A DNA stretch of 64,000 nt from Corynebacterium striatum ATCC 6940 (GCF_000159135.1 NZ_GG667528.1:143505-207504), one strand, 5' to 3'; numbered from the stretch's first letter, positions 53,128 to 61,941 are shown. Numbers and translations are program-made. The notes: generated by a model from the sequence alone, not told the origin.

Positions 53128-54981
53128 CTAGATGTTCCTCACGGGATACTTCGTTGCAAGGGCATTCTGCATGCTCTTGATCGCGCGGAATGCGTCGCGC
53201 AGGCGCTCGCGCTCGAGGCGGCCCAGCTGTTTCGGATCGATGTGATAGTCCGGCGCAATGCCATCGCGCAGCTGCCGTGCTTGATGCGCGAGAGTAAGTG
53301 AACGCAGGTAGTCGAAGGCGTCGAGAAGCTCCTGGGCTCCCGCCTTGCTTAGCGAGTCCCCCGCAGCCTCCCGCAGACGCTTGCGGGTATCGACCTCCTC
53401 GCTGCCGATGGCCAAAGCGAAAAGGCGCGCCATCTGCACGATTCCCGCGGTACCGCCCTTCTTGATGTCTAGGGTGTTGGCGTATTCACCGTCCCTTTCC
53501 ACCACCAGTCCGCGGAAGAAGGTCAGCGGCGGTTCACGGCGGGCAGCCAAACTCGCCAGGTGCGCATGCATGCGGCGAGCCCCCTTGCCCATGGTCACAG
53601 CCGCAGAATGGACGCGCTCGCCCAGTTCCCGGCTGCCGTAGAGGACGCGGAAGTCGAAGAAGATCTGCGCATTGAGCAGCGCGTCCGGCTGCGGTGCGGT
53701 AATCCATTCGTGGAAGGTCTTCTCCCACTGCGTCACCGTCATGCGCCACTGTGGCGTCATCGCCATCATCTCTCCCGGGCACAGCACCTGGCCGGCCTTG
53801 TCCAATCCGGTGCACACGAACAAAGATAGTCGCGCAAAGTACTCCCCATGGAGAGCTTCGTCATAGTCGTCCGCCAACACCAGCGCATTGTCCTGGTCGG
53901 AGGCAAGCGCCATCTCTCGCCGGCCCTGGGAACCCACCGCCACGAAGGCGTAGTCGACTGGTGGGGCGCCCAGCTCGCGCTCGGCAAGCACACACAAACG
54001 CCGCGCGATTGCGTCTGCCGCGATGGTGATGAGGCTCGCTGCTTCCGAAGGCGTGGAGCCGCGCTCGACGTAGCGTGCTGCGAGTGCGGTGGCCTCGTTG
54101 AAGGAACCAGCAAGCTCCTCGGCAGAGTTCTTGCGGGAAAGATCCGCAGTCAGATAGAGCGGGTCGTTCTGCAACAAACGCGTGATGTCGGATTGGGTAA
54201 CGATGCCGCGCAACTGCCCTTTGGCCACGACGGGCAAGTGATGGATTCCTCGTTCTGCCATGTGCAGCAGCGCTTCCATGGCCGGCGCGCTAGCGTTCAC
54301 GGTGACCGGAGTACACGTCATAATCTCCGCGATCGCCTCCTGCGGGTCACGGCCTAATGCAAGAACCCGCGAGCGCAGGTCCCTATCGGTCACAATTCCG
54401 GTCAGTTCCCCACCGTCAACCACGAGCAGGGAGGACGCGCCATGCTCAGACATGAGTTGGGCAGCTGCGCTTATCGACGTCGTGGAATCGGCCTGCAACG
54501 GGTCCGTGCGGGTGATCTCTTCAATAGGTGTGCGCAGGGCGTCGCCCGTGGTGGCGTCCGGCAGCTCGCGCGCAGCGGCACGGATCTGCCGGGACTGCGC
54601 CGAGAAGAAGCGCGCGATGTCCGGGTTGCGCTCGGCGAGTTGAGTAAAAGCTTCTTGTGGCAGGCGAAAGACCAAGCAGTCTTCCACGGCGATCATCTCG
54701 TAACGAGATTCCGGCTGCCCCATTAACGTGGAATAGCCAAAGGTCAGCCCGGGATCGCGACGATCCAAAAGCACGCCATCTTCACCGAGGACATCGATTG
54801 CCCCGGTACGGATGACATGCAGAAAGGAGTTTTCTTCGCCAAGAAGGACTATGACATCGCCGCGGCGAAAATACGCAATGCTTAGGTGCGCGGGCAGCGC
54901 GTCGAGCTCCTCCTCCGGAAGGCGGGAGAAGGGCTCGTGCTGGGCGAGGAAACTGCGGACCTCGTCTAATTCAACGCTCAT
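53128..54981 (-). CDS. Cyclic nucleotide-binding / CBS pair / DUF294 nucleotidyltransferase-like protein
   Basis: A 617-residue multidomain protein. Residues about 10-120 are a cyclic-nucleotide-binding-like domain (AYFRRGDVIVLLGEENSFLH). About 150-280 are two CBS domains (GASSLLVVDGGELTGIVTDR, then HLPVVAKGQLRGIVTQSDI). About 315-440 are a DUF294 nucleotidyltransferase-like domain with FVAVGSQGRREMALASDQDN. The rest is DUF294 C-terminal helices. CBS pairs usually bind adenosine nucleotides; the enzymatic reaction is unproven. It is transcribed immediately upstream of the exonuclease. Confidence 0.87.
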   Translation of the reverse strand: MSVELDEVRSFLAQHEPFSRLPEEELDALPAHLSIAYFRRGDVIVLLGEENSFLHVIRTGAIDVLGEDGVLLDRRDPGLTFGYSTLMGQPESRYEMIAVEDCLVFRLPQEAFTQLAERNPDIARFFSAQSRQIRAAARELPDATTGDALRTPIEEITRTDPLQADSTTSISAAAQLMSEHGASSLLVVDGGELTGIVTDRDLRSRVLALGRDPQEAIAEIMTCTPVTVNASAPAMEALLHMAERGIHHLPVVAKGQLRGIVTQSDITRLLQNDPLYLTADLSRKNSAEELAGSFNEATALAARYVERGSTPSEAASLITIAADAIARRLCVLAERELGAPPVDYAFVAVGSQGRREMALASDQDNALVLADDYDEALHGEYFARLSLFVCTGLDKAGQVLCPGEMMAMTPQWRMTVTQWEKTFHEWITAPQPDALLNAQIFFDFRVLYGSRELGERVHSAAVTMGKGARRMHAHLASLAARREPPLTFFRGLVVERDGEYANTLDIKKGGTAGIVQMARLFALAIGSEEVDTRKRLREAAGDSLSKAGAQELLDAFDYLRSLTLAHQARQLRDGIAPDYHIDPKQLGRLERERLRDAFRAIKSMQNALATKYPVRNI

Positions 54982-55002
54982 GCACCCACAGCGTAGCGAT
55001 TT

Positions 55003-56019
55003 TTAGGTCAGTGCGGCGGCGATTCGGTCACCAATTTCGGTGGTGCCGAGCTGCTCGCTACCACGAGCGGAGACGTCGGCGGCAACGGCTTCCTCGATGC
55101 GCACCGCATTGGTTTCGTCGCCAATGTGACGCAGCAGCATCGCTGCAGACAAAATGGCAGCGGTTGGATCAGCAATGCCCTTTCCCGCAATGTCCGGCGC
55201 CGAGCCGTGGACCGGCTCAAACATCGAAGGGTTGGTGCCGGAAGCATCGATGTTGCCAGACGCGGCCAGGCCGATACCGCCGGTCACAGCGCCAGCCAGG
55301 TCGGTGAGGATGTCGCCGAAAAGGTTGTCGGTGACGATGACGTCGTAGCGGCCAGGATCAGTAACCATGTAAATCGTGGCGGCGTCGATGTGGTTGTAGT
55401 CCACGGTGACCTCAGGGTATTCCTTAGCCACCTCTTCTACGGTGCGCTGCCACAAGCCACCGGCATTGACCAGGACGTTGGTCTTGTGAACCAAGGTCAC
55501 ATGCTTGCGGCGGCCCATTGCGCGTTCGAAGGCATCGCGAACAACGCGCTCAACGCCGAAGCGGGTGTTCTGGGAGACCTCGGAGGCTACCTCGTGCGGA
55601 GTGCCCTCGCGCAGGGTGCCACCGTTGCCGCAGTACAGGCCCTCTGTGCCCTCGCGGACGACGACGAAGTCGATCTCTCCTGGGTTCGCCAGCGGCGAGG
55701 TAGCCGTCGGGTACAGCTTGGAGGGGCGCAGGTTCACGTGGTGGTCCAGGGCGAAACGCATCTTCAGCAACAGCCCACGCTCCAGGATTCCCGGGGGAAC
55801 CTGACCTGGCTCGCCGATAGCACCCAGCAGAATTGCGTCGTGCTCGCGAATAGAGGCGAGGTCGGCATCGGTGAGGAGCTCGCCATTGCGCAGGTAGCGT
55901 CGCGCACCCAAGTCATACTCGGTGGTCTCGATGTCGTCCCGTACCGCGTTGAGCACCTTGAGGGCCTCTGCAGTAACTTCTGGGCCGATTCCGTCTCCGC
56001 CAATAACCGCCAGTTTCAT
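55003..56019 (-). CDS. leuB: 3-isopropylmalate dehydrogenase
   Basis: LeuB (338 aa) oxidatively decarboxylates 3-isopropylmalate in leucine synthesis. Signatures: [18 protein letters not shown] at the start, [15 protein letters not shown] near 128, [17 protein letters not shown] near 205, and [19 protein letters not shown] near 240. I chose the ATG at 56017-56019 ([10 protein letters not shown]), with AAAGGA upstream, over the longer open frame to 56100. It is probably in the regulon of the IclR regulator at 33188. A strong hairpin separates it from serA. Confidence 0.96.
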   Translation of the reverse strand: MKLAVIGGDGIGPEVTAEALKVLNAVRDDIETTEYDLGARRYLRNGELLTDADLASIREHDAILLGAIGEPGQVPPGILERGLLLKMRFALDHHVNLRPSKLYPTATSPLANPGEIDFVVVREGTEGLYCGNGGTLREGTPHEVASEVSQNTRFGVERVVRDAFERAMGRRKHVTLVHKTNVLVNAGGLWQRTVEEVAKEYPEVTVDYNHIDAATIYMVTDPGRYDVIVTDNLFGDILTDLAGAVTGGIGLAASGNIDASGTNPSMFEPVHGSAPDIAGKGIADPTAAILSAAMLLRHIGDETNAVRIEEAVAADVSARGSEQLGTTEIGDRIAAALT

Positions 56020-56067
56020 TTTGCGGGATTCCTTTCTCACAATATGGATACATCGGCCACAATAGCA

Positions 56068-56109
56068 GACCCCCATACATTCCGCATGCAGCGGGAACAC
56101 ATGGGGGTC
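56068..56109 (-). terminator. Hairpin between serA and leuB
   Basis: GACCCCCAT (56068-56076) and ATGGGGGTC (56101-56109) form a perfect outer stem enclosing TTCCGC/GCGGAA-type pairing. It lies 30 bp after the serA stop and upstream of leuB, so it probably ends the serA transcript. Confidence 0.75.
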
Positions 56110-56139
56110 AGATTGACGGATTAAGCAGAAAGCGTCAGG

Positions 56140-57726
56140 CTAGGCGTCCAGATCCAGCTGGACACACTCTGCACCGAGGGCAACCTTGATGTCCTCAACC
56201 AGCTCTTCTGCAACCTCGCGCTCGACGCGCAGAATAAGCACGGCGTCGGCTGGCGTCTTGCCCTGCGTAAGAGCTGCAGCGACGATGTTGATGCCGGCAG
56301 CGCCGAGCTTCGTACCCACGGTACCCAGGGCGCCTGGGGCGTCATCGTAGCTAAAGAACAGGTTGCGGCCGGTGGCGCGCATGTCGAAGCCGCGTTCATT
56401 GATGCGAATGAACTTCTCAACGCCGTCGATACCCGTGATAGCACCAGTGAGCTGCGACGTCGCGCCGTCCGCACCAATGACGGTGACAACAAGGGAGGAA
56501 CGCTGACCCTTGGACTCGGTGTGAGTGCGAACCTCAACATTGACGCCACGGGATTCTGCGATCTGCATAGCGTTGACGAAGGTGACTGCTTCGGAGACCA
56601 CGCCGCTGAACAAACCGCGGACAGCGGAGAGTCCCAGCGCAGAAACATCCTCGTTGGAAAGCTCACCACGGGCCTCGACCTCGATAGCCACGGGCGCCTG
56701 ACCCAGCAGCTTGCCAGCGGTAAGGCCCAACTTACGAGCTAGGTCGAGCCAGCCCGCAACTTCTTCGCCCACACGACCACCCGAGACATTCACGGCATCT
56801 GCCACGAACTCTCCAGCCAGCGCCTTGAGAACCGAGTCTGCGACGTCGGTACCAGCACGATCCTGGGCCTCGACGGTCGAAGCTCCCAAGTGCGGGGAAA
56901 CCGTCACCTGCGGTAGCTCGAACAATGGGGAATCTGTGCACGGCTCGCTGGCATAAACATCGAAGCCAGCACCGCGGTGGTGACCCGCCTTAATGGAATC
57001 TGCCAACGCCTGTTCGTCGACGAGTCCGCCACGCGCCGCATTAATGATGATCTGGCCTTCCTTGGCCTTGGCAAGCAGCTCGGCGTCGAACATGCCGGCG
57101 GTTTCCTCAGTCTTCGGCAGGTGAATCGTCACAAAGTCAGCACGGGCCATCAGTTCTTCAAGCTCGACAAGCTCCACGCCCAGTGCTGCCGCACGAGCCG
57201 GGTTTGCATAAGGGTCGTGCGCGATGATGGTGGTCTCAAATGCTTTCAAACGCTGAGCGAATAGCTGACCGATGTGGCCAAAGCCAACGATACCGATGGT
57301 CTTGCCGTATACCTCGACACCCTTGAAGCAAGAACGCTTCCATTCCCCCTGACGCAGCGACTGGTCAGCCGCTGGAATCTGGCGTGCTGTGGCAAGCAAC
57401 AAAGCAATTGCCTGCTCACAGGCGCTGTGAATGTTGCTGGTTGGGGCGTTAACGACCATAACGCCACGCTCGGTGGCTGCGGGGATATCGACGTTGTCAA
57501 GGCCCACACCTGCACGGCCAACAATCTTGAGGTTGGTGGCCGCGGCGAGCACCTCGGCGTCGACTGTAGTGGCGGAGCGCACCAGCAATGCATCAGCTTC
57601 TGGCACCGCCGCAAGCAACTCAGCACGGTTGGGACCGTCGACCCACCGAACTTCTACTGAGTCGCCCAAAGCGGCGACGGTGGACTGAGCAAGCTTATCG
57701 GCGATAAGAACAACCGGCTTCGACAT
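56140..57726 (-). CDS. serA: D-3-phosphoglycerate dehydrogenase, long form
   Basis: SerA (528 aa) oxidises 3-phosphoglycerate, the first step of serine synthesis. Residues 1-310 hold the catalytic and NAD domains: KIVGRAGVGLDNVD near 70, the Rossmann TIGIVGFGHIGQLFAQRLKA near 143, and the catalytic HLPKTEETAG and SPHLGASTVEAQ. An intervening domain (about 320-450) and a C-terminal ACT domain (about 455-528) give the long actinobacterial form, which is usually inhibited by serine. It is a single gene followed by a hairpin. Confidence 0.96.
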   Translation of the reverse strand: MSKPVVLIADKLAQSTVAALGDSVEVRWVDGPNRAELLAAVPEADALLVRSATTVDAEVLAAATNLKIVGRAGVGLDNVDIPAATERGVMVVNAPTSNIHSACEQAIALLLATARQIPAADQSLRQGEWKRSCFKGVEVYGKTIGIVGFGHIGQLFAQRLKAFETTIIAHDPYANPARAAALGVELVELEELMARADFVTIHLPKTEETAGMFDAELLAKAKEGQIIINAARGGLVDEQALADSIKAGHHRGAGFDVYASEPCTDSPLFELPQVTVSPHLGASTVEAQDRAGTDVADSVLKALAGEFVADAVNVSGGRVGEEVAGWLDLARKLGLTAGKLLGQAPVAIEVEARGELSNEDVSALGLSAVRGLFSGVVSEAVTFVNAMQIAESRGVNVEVRTHTESKGQRSSLVVTVIGADGATSQLTGAITGIDGVEKFIRINERGFDMRATGRNLFFSYDDAPGALGTVGTKLGAAGINIVAAALTQGKTPADAVLILRVEREVAEELVEDIKVALGAECVQLDLDA

Positions 57727-57791
57727 GACTTCCTTAACTTGGTTGGGAGGGCGAACGCATACCTAACGCATACGTTGCATGGAAGTGTAGT

Positions 57792-58754
57792 TTATTCCTT
57801 CCATCCGCGGGAAATTTTTGCGCTAAATTCTTTCGCTGAACCGAATTCGGGGCCAAGGGCAACTACCGGCCCTTCTTCTAACCCAGCTACCATCGCAGCT
57901 CCTACCTTCGTGGCGCTGGGGTCAGGGTCGGGCATGATTAAAACGGTTCCGCCGTATGCATTGGCATTCACAACATTTGCAATGGGACTCTGGGAGGTCG
58001 CAACGATATTCGGTGACATCTGGCCATCCCTACGGGCCGAACCAGGGATTGCAGGCATCTTCTTATGCGAGATTTGCTGTGGCAGCGGCTCCCAAGCCGC
58101 CTTCAATTCAATCTTTTCATTCGAGTCTAAGGCAGCAACTTCCTCCACCATACGGTTGGGATCGACAATCACTTTGGAGGTAAACCCAAACGCAGTGTAC
58201 TCGCCGAGCGCCTTGGTATTGCCGGGGTCACGGACCACTTGGTGTTGCCTCTCCTCGCCAGGGTAAAAGGCATCCGCAAACGGCACCTTGCCCACGGTCA
58301 CGATAAGGTTGGCGCCGACGTCTTCGGCCAAGCGGTATATATCATTGCGCACCGAATCGTCATAAACCACCATCGGCGCTCGTTGGGAGACTGCAATTGA
58401 GGCAGCACGCAACTTAGCTGCGTCCGAGTTCTCAGCCACAAAGAGCGTATGGGACTGTTTGAAGAACAGACGTGCCGACTCAAATCCCCACGGGTCTTGG
58501 ACAACGGTGGTCTTCCCCACAAAGGCAGGATCGATCAGTCGGTTGGTGTTTTCAGCCGCCGCCCGCGCCAGATCGATGTCTTCATTTGCAAGCTCCGCCA
58601 GCTCAGGGGTGACGAGTTTTTGACCGCGACCAATGTCAGAGCAGCCGCCGATGGTGGGAACCATTACGGCGGCTAACGACAGCGCGAGGAACTGCCTAAC
58701 GCGCAAAGGCCTGCGGGCCCTCCTCGCCGCCAGAGAGGTTTGCTTCGTCGACAT
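57792..58754 (-). CDS. Secreted lipoprotein of unknown function, downstream of DUF262 gene
   Basis: A 320-residue lipoprotein with a basic N-terminus (RRARRPLRVRQFLALSLAAV) and a lipobox ending in IGGC. The body contains repeated Rossmann-like stretches (SHTLFVAENSDAAKLRAASI, RAPMVVYDDSVRNDIYRLAE, ANLIVTVGKVPFADAFYPGE), reminiscent of cell-wall-binding repeat 2 modules, a resemblance I hold loosely. I chose the ATG at 58752-58754. It overlaps the 3' end of the DUF262 gene by 59 bp in another frame, so translation of the two is probably linked. No function can be assigned. Confidence 0.72.
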   Translation of the reverse strand: MSTKQTSLAARRARRPLRVRQFLALSLAAVMVPTIGGCSDIGRGQKLVTPELAELANEDIDLARAAAENTNRLIDPAFVGKTTVVQDPWGFESARLFFKQSHTLFVAENSDAAKLRAASIAVSQRAPMVVYDDSVRNDIYRLAEDVGANLIVTVGKVPFADAFYPGEERQHQVVRDPGNTKALGEYTAFGFTSKVIVDPNRMVEEVAALDSNEKIELKAAWEPLPQQISHKKMPAIPGSARRDGQMSPNIVATSQSPIANVVNANAYGGTVLIMPDPDPSATKVGAAMVAGLEEGPVVALGPEFGSAKEFSAKISRGWKE

Positions 58755-60489
58755 CGCGGATAACCTGCTTGTCCAATGCATACTCGACAATTCCTACGAA
58801 CCGCTCACGGCGGTCAATAAAGAATTCCTGGGCACGGGTAGAACGGAAAAGATCGATGTCGAGCTCATGGGAGGACAATACCTCATCGAACTCAGCATCC
58901 TCCATGATGGACTTAGACTGCACACGCGGCAGGTACCGTTCAGGCGCGTAGCCATCGAGCACGACTTCCGTGCGCTTACCCATTGGGGTGCGGTTGAGTA
59001 CCGAGTTTGCCAGCACCTCGCTCACGCCATGACGCTTGCACCAGTTGAGTGGGAAGACCGGGAAGAACCCCGGCTTCAGCTCCTCGAAGGTATTGCGATT
59101 GAATTCGGTTCCCGTACGCCAATCGCGAGCACCGCGGGCCATCAACAGTGCGTAGAGGCCATGCCAGACGCCATCGGATTCGTCGATGGAAAGCAGACGA
59201 GACTCGCGGAACGTTGCGTCTTGGACGGTCTTCGGCACTACCTCGGACTCCCCTGCCACCCATGCGGTGACCTCATCGACGTCGCGCGCTGCACGCAGCT
59301 TAACCGCGGAAGAGCCGTAAAGCTCACCAAACACGCCACTCCAGAACCACTGATTGAGGCGATCCCACGCCTCCTTCTTAGAGAGCACACCGTGGCGCTC
59401 GGCCAGACGAGCAAGGATGACGGCGAGCGGAATGATCTGCTCATTGTAAGGAACCTGTTCTAAGCTCAGGATGCAGCGCTCCGCAAGGTACTCCGCAACC
59501 TCTCGGAACGTGATGCGCAGCGTTGCCGACGCCGCCTTGTACTCCGCGAGCGAAAGCTGCAGGATGTCCTCGCGCTGCCCACCCGCCTTGCCTTTCTCAC
59601 CGGAAACATAAAGGGATACCGCAGAAAGGAACTCGTTGCGTCCAATACCGTCGAGTGCTGGAGAGCGGCGCAGATCAGCCTCTACCGCTGCCCAATCCTG
59701 CGCCAAGTGGAAATCAGGATCCTCTGATGCAAAGACGGCGGTCAGGAGGTCGAATACGTCCATCTGCAAGCCAGCGGAATTGGCCTGCGCGAAGATGGAG
59801 CCCACGCCAGCGCGAGCGGTCTCACGAGACAGACGGATCATCGGTACGTCGTAACCAGACAGGGGGCGCAAAATGCGGTTGTTGAACGCCGATACGACGT
59901 CGCGGTTCACGCCATCGTGTGCCGCAGCCAGCTCAAAGAGCATGCTAGTGCCCTCTTCGCTGAGAAGCGCCGAAACCGGGATGCAGCAAGCATCAAGCGC
60001 GGTTTCGCGGTCCACAATTGCGCCCTCAATATTTGGGGCAAAGTGCGAACGCAGCTCGCCATGCTGGTTCACAGCAAACACCGCCTCATCGGGCATGATC
60101 TCCTCCGAGATTGCCTTGTGCAGATCAACGTAGAAAGTACGGGTGATCTTCTTCGAACGGAAGTCAGTGGTGTCGACCGAGCCATTGCCGCGGAAGCAAT
60201 GGTACAGCGTGGTCAAGCGCTGTTGGCCGTCCAGTAGCAGCAAGCCAGGATTAACGCCAGTATCGGGCGCGCCGGCGAGAGGACGCGGCCTAAAACGCAT
60301 CGTTTCATTTCGTGTATCGAGCGCCATCAGAGCACCCACTGGGTAGCCGCGCAGCACGCTAACAATGAGGGAACGAATGCGGTCCTCATCCCAGGAGTAG
60401 GCACGTTGGAAATCCGGAAGTTGAATATCGCCGCGGTCGATGCGTGCGAAGAGGTCATTAAGATCGTAGCTTGGCGTGGTAAAACCCAT
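58696..60489 (-). CDS. DUF262 domain protein (GmrSD-like) with degenerate HNH segment
   Basis: A 597-residue cytoplasmic protein. The N-terminal DUF262 domain has RGDIQLPDFQRAYSWDEDRI near residue 18 and LLLDGQQRLTTLYHCFRGNG near 84; the DGQQR motif is the family's nucleotide-binding or nuclease signature, as in GmrS. The C-terminal part aligns by motif with DUF1524/GmrD HNH domains (NSVLNRTPMGKRTEVVLDGY, then PERYL). The expected His-His-Ile-Phe-Pro reads FPVFP, so the catalytic histidines seem absent. GmrSD enzymes attack modified phage DNA; this one may be inactive, regulatory, or defend differently. No partner defence genes adjoin it. Confidence 0.85.
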   Translation of the reverse strand: MGFTTPSYDLNDLFARIDRGDIQLPDFQRAYSWDEDRIRSLIVSVLRGYPVGALMALDTRNETMRFRPRPLAGAPDTGVNPGLLLLDGQQRLTTLYHCFRGNGSVDTTDFRSKKITRTFYVDLHKAISEEIMPDEAVFAVNQHGELRSHFAPNIEGAIVDRETALDACCIPVSALLSEEGTSMLFELAAAHDGVNRDVVSAFNNRILRPLSGYDVPMIRLSRETARAGVGSIFAQANSAGLQMDVFDLLTAVFASEDPDFHLAQDWAAVEADLRRSPALDGIGRNEFLSAVSLYVSGEKGKAGGQREDILQLSLAEYKAASATLRITFREVAEYLAERCILSLEQVPYNEQIIPLAVILARLAERHGVLSKKEAWDRLNQWFWSGVFGELYGSSAVKLRAARDVDEVTAWVAGESEVVPKTVQDATFRESRLLSIDESDGVWHGLYALLMARGARDWRTGTEFNRNTFEELKPGFFPVFPLNWCKRHGVSEVLANSVLNRTPMGKRTEVVLDGYAPERYLPRVQSKSIMEDAEFDEVLSSHELDIDLFRSTRAQEFFIDRRERFVGIVEYALDKQVIRDVDEANLSGGEEGPQAFAR

Positions 60490-60685
60490 GGTTCCGACTG
60501 TACCCCTGCTCCCAGCATCTTGCCCGTCCAGAAATATATCTCACATATTCCGACAAAATCGGACTCTAAAACCACAAATGCGCCGCCTAATTAAGCAGTA
60601 ACATCGAGCGGGTTCTTAACCCAGCTCATCAATAATCGCCAGATTCGCGACCAGCGGCATCGGGATAGTCACAGGTCAGAAACAT

Positions 60686-60720
60686 GCCACCTCGCCACCC
60701 TCGCCACCCTTGCCACCTCT
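60686..60720. repeat. Short GCCACC tandem repeat
   Basis: Four imperfect units of 8-9 bp (GCCACCTC, GCCACCCTC, GCCACCCTT, GCCACCTCT) stand in tandem in the non-coding stretch. Meaning unknown. Confidence 0.75.
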
Positions 60721-60803
60721 AGCACGGTTGCCAGCCCGTTTGTGGGATCTTTGCGTGATCGAGCCTGCAATCCGACGCACAACAGGACAGATTAAATATC
60801 AGG

Positions 60804-60856
60804 GTCGAAAAGTTTCCGATTTTCGACTTACCCATAGCGTCCTAGCGCGCTATAAT
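60804..60856 (+). promoter_or_regulatory. Promoter with flanking palindrome for the small-gene operon
   Basis: TATAAT (60851-60856) is a consensus -10, with TTACCC (60828-60833) 17 bp upstream. Directly before the -35 is a perfect inverted repeat, GTCGAAAA (60804-60811) and TTTTCGAC (60820-60827), spaced by 8 bp, which looks like an operator. AGGAGGT lies upstream of the ATG at 60888. Spacing differs from the SOS box. Confidence 0.65.
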
Positions 60857-60887
60857 AAAGGTACTCCTTAAGAGAGGAGGTGAAGCG

Positions 60888-61082
60888 ATGAGCGAAATTG
60901 CACAGGCAATAGCCGCCACAACAGCGGCCATAATCGCAATCAGCACTGAAGCCCGAAAATGGTACGAAACCATGAGAGGCTCCAAAAACGCAAAAAGTAA
61001 GACCCCGATTCAGGATGCAACAACCATTCTGAACCGGGGCTTGCCCCCCATACTTCCACACCACAGAAAGGAAAGACAATGA
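60888..61082 (+). CDS. Small protein of unknown function, first gene of a three-gene micro-operon
   Basis: A 64-residue protein with a hydrophobic/alanine-rich N-terminal helix (EIAQAIAATTAAIIAISTEA) and a basic C-terminus (HHRKERQ). The helix could be a weak membrane segment. It has the strongest ribosome-binding site in the area (GAGGAGGTGAAGCG before ATG) and a consensus promoter. Its TGA overlaps the next ATG (ATGA). I do not recognise the family. Setting and size suggest an accessory, phage- or plasmid-derived unit. Confidence 0.65.
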   Translation: MSEIAQAIAATTAAIIAISTEARKWYETMRGSKNAKSKTPIQDATTILNRGLPPILPHHRKERQ

Positions 61083-61228
61083 AACCACTCGAGCTAGCCG
61101 CCACCTACACAATCGGCGCATTCCTGCTCTACGCCTTCACCGGCTACAAATGGACCCTCGCACTCGGCGGCGCCCTCGCACTATCCGCAATCGCACGCCA
61201 CATCTACCAACCCGAAAACGCAGCATGA
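61079..61228 (+). CDS. 49-residue membrane peptide, second gene of the micro-operon
   Basis: Too short for most gene callers, but well supported: ATG overlaps the preceding TGA, and its own TGA overlaps the next ATG. The product MKPLELAATYTIGAFLLYAF continues into a second hydrophobic stretch (LALGGALALSAIARHIY), so it has two predicted membrane helices separated by TGYKWT. The end is PENAA. A small holin-like, toxin-like or membrane-tether role is imaginable; none is supported by homology that I can recall. Confidence 0.6.
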   Translation: MKPLELAATYTIGAFLLYAFTGYKWTLALGGALALSAIARHIYQPENAA

Positions 61229-61452
61229 AACCAATCATCACCGACCGCGACACCGGGCGAGAGCTCTGGCGAGTAAAAGAATGCGCCGCACACTGCGGAA
61301 TAAAACCATCGACCTGGACCACCTACGTCGCCCAAGGGCGCACCCCGCAACCCAGCGGCCACTTCGATGGCCGCACACCACTATGGGACGCCAATGAGGT
61401 AGCCCAATGGCACAACTCCAGGCCCGGCTCCCCCGTCCCCAATCACCCATAA
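61225..61452 (+). CDS. AlpA/excisionase-like DNA-binding protein
   Basis: A 75-residue protein with the layout of small winged-helix AlpA/excisionase proteins: LWRVKECAAHCGIKPSTWTT (helix-turn-helix, with ECAAHCGI as the first turn), then YVAQGRTPQPSGHFDGRTPL and WDANEVAQWHNSRPG, which resembles the usual wing and terminal helix. In actinobacteria such proteins regulate or excise integrated elements. Start ATG at 61225 overlaps the preceding stop; the frame is open upstream to 61150 but lacks a better start. A hairpin follows. Confidence 0.7.
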   Translation: MKPIITDRDTGRELWRVKECAAHCGIKPSTWTTYVAQGRTPQPSGHFDGRTPLWDANEVAQWHNSRPGSPVPNHP

Positions 61453-61460
61453 AACGACAA

Positions 61461-61503
61461 AGCAGCCCCTTCAACGATCTCCTCGACCGCTGAAGGGACT
61501 GCT
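61461..61503. terminator. Bidirectional terminator between the micro-operon and the coiled-coil remnant
   Basis: AGCAGCCCCTTCA (61461-61473) pairs with TGAAGGGACTGCT (61491-61503) at 12 of 13 positions. On the minus strand it is followed by TTTGTCGTTTTA. It starts at the base after a TGA in the frame of the leftward gene. Confidence 0.8.
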
Positions 61504-61839
61504 TCACGCCAAAAACCTGCTCCAACTCGTCCGCAATCGGCAACTCATCGACCGACTCCTGGTACCGTAAACGCCACTGACGAATGTAGTGCACAACAAT
61601 AAAATACCGCGACCGCCAAACCTCGAGCTTGTCCCGCAATAAACTAACCTCAACGCGCAGTTGAGCAATATCCTCGTCGCGTTCCGCGAGCTGCTTATTC
61701 GTCCATTCCTGAATCTGCTGGGTAAAAGCCTCCCATTCAAGACCACGGGCTTCAATATTTGAACTGCTCCCCATAATCCGGACTGTGTTGCCACCTCCGT
61801 GGCGGTGTCCTCGGTGGTGGCGGTTGCTTCTTCTGCCAT
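61504..61839 (-). pseudogene. Coiled-coil protein gene with two frame switches (phage-like remnant)
   Basis: Start signals and coding content lie in different frames. The ATG at 61837-61839 has AGAGG upstream and encodes MAEEATATTEDTATEVATQ. After about 20 codons the protein-like sequence moves to another frame, as SSNIEARGLEWEAFTQQIQE, then WTNKQLAERDEDIAQLRVEV, SLLRDKLEVWRSRYF and VVHYIRQWRLRYQESVDELP, a long coiled coil. That frame runs through the terminator, whereas the original frame ends in a TGA just before it (LA-stop). Moving one base in a TTTTT run would restore that stop. Either two compensating indels, programmed shifting or sequencing error in homopolymers explains this. Codon use is AT-richer than the neighbours. 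Confidence 0.55.
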
Positions 61840-61876
61840 GGTTAACCTCTTGGGTTAGTTTTTGGGCATAAAAAAT

Positions 61877-61920
61877 CCCCCGCCACCTACCAGTGGTGTA
61901 GGGGTAGTAGCAAGGCGGGG
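61877..61920 (-). terminator. Rho-independent terminator after the dehydrogenase remnant
   Basis: On the minus strand CCCCGCC ... GGCGGGG is followed by GATTTTTTA, a good T-run, about 20 bp after the stop at 61942. Confidence 0.85.
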
Positions 61921-61941
61921 ACTCGCTCCCCGCAGGTGTGA

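Larger units (their letters stand above)
60490..60887 (+). other. Upstream region of the small-gene operon, non-coding
   Basis: Nearly 400 bp with no gene. From left to right it holds the DUF262 promoter region, a hairpin (GAGCGGGTT / AACCC-A-GCTC, 60606-60627), four roughly 9-bp GCCACC(C)TC units (60686-60720), the perfect GTCGAAAA/TTTTCGAC inverted repeat, and the promoter of the gene at 60888. Confidence 0.6.
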
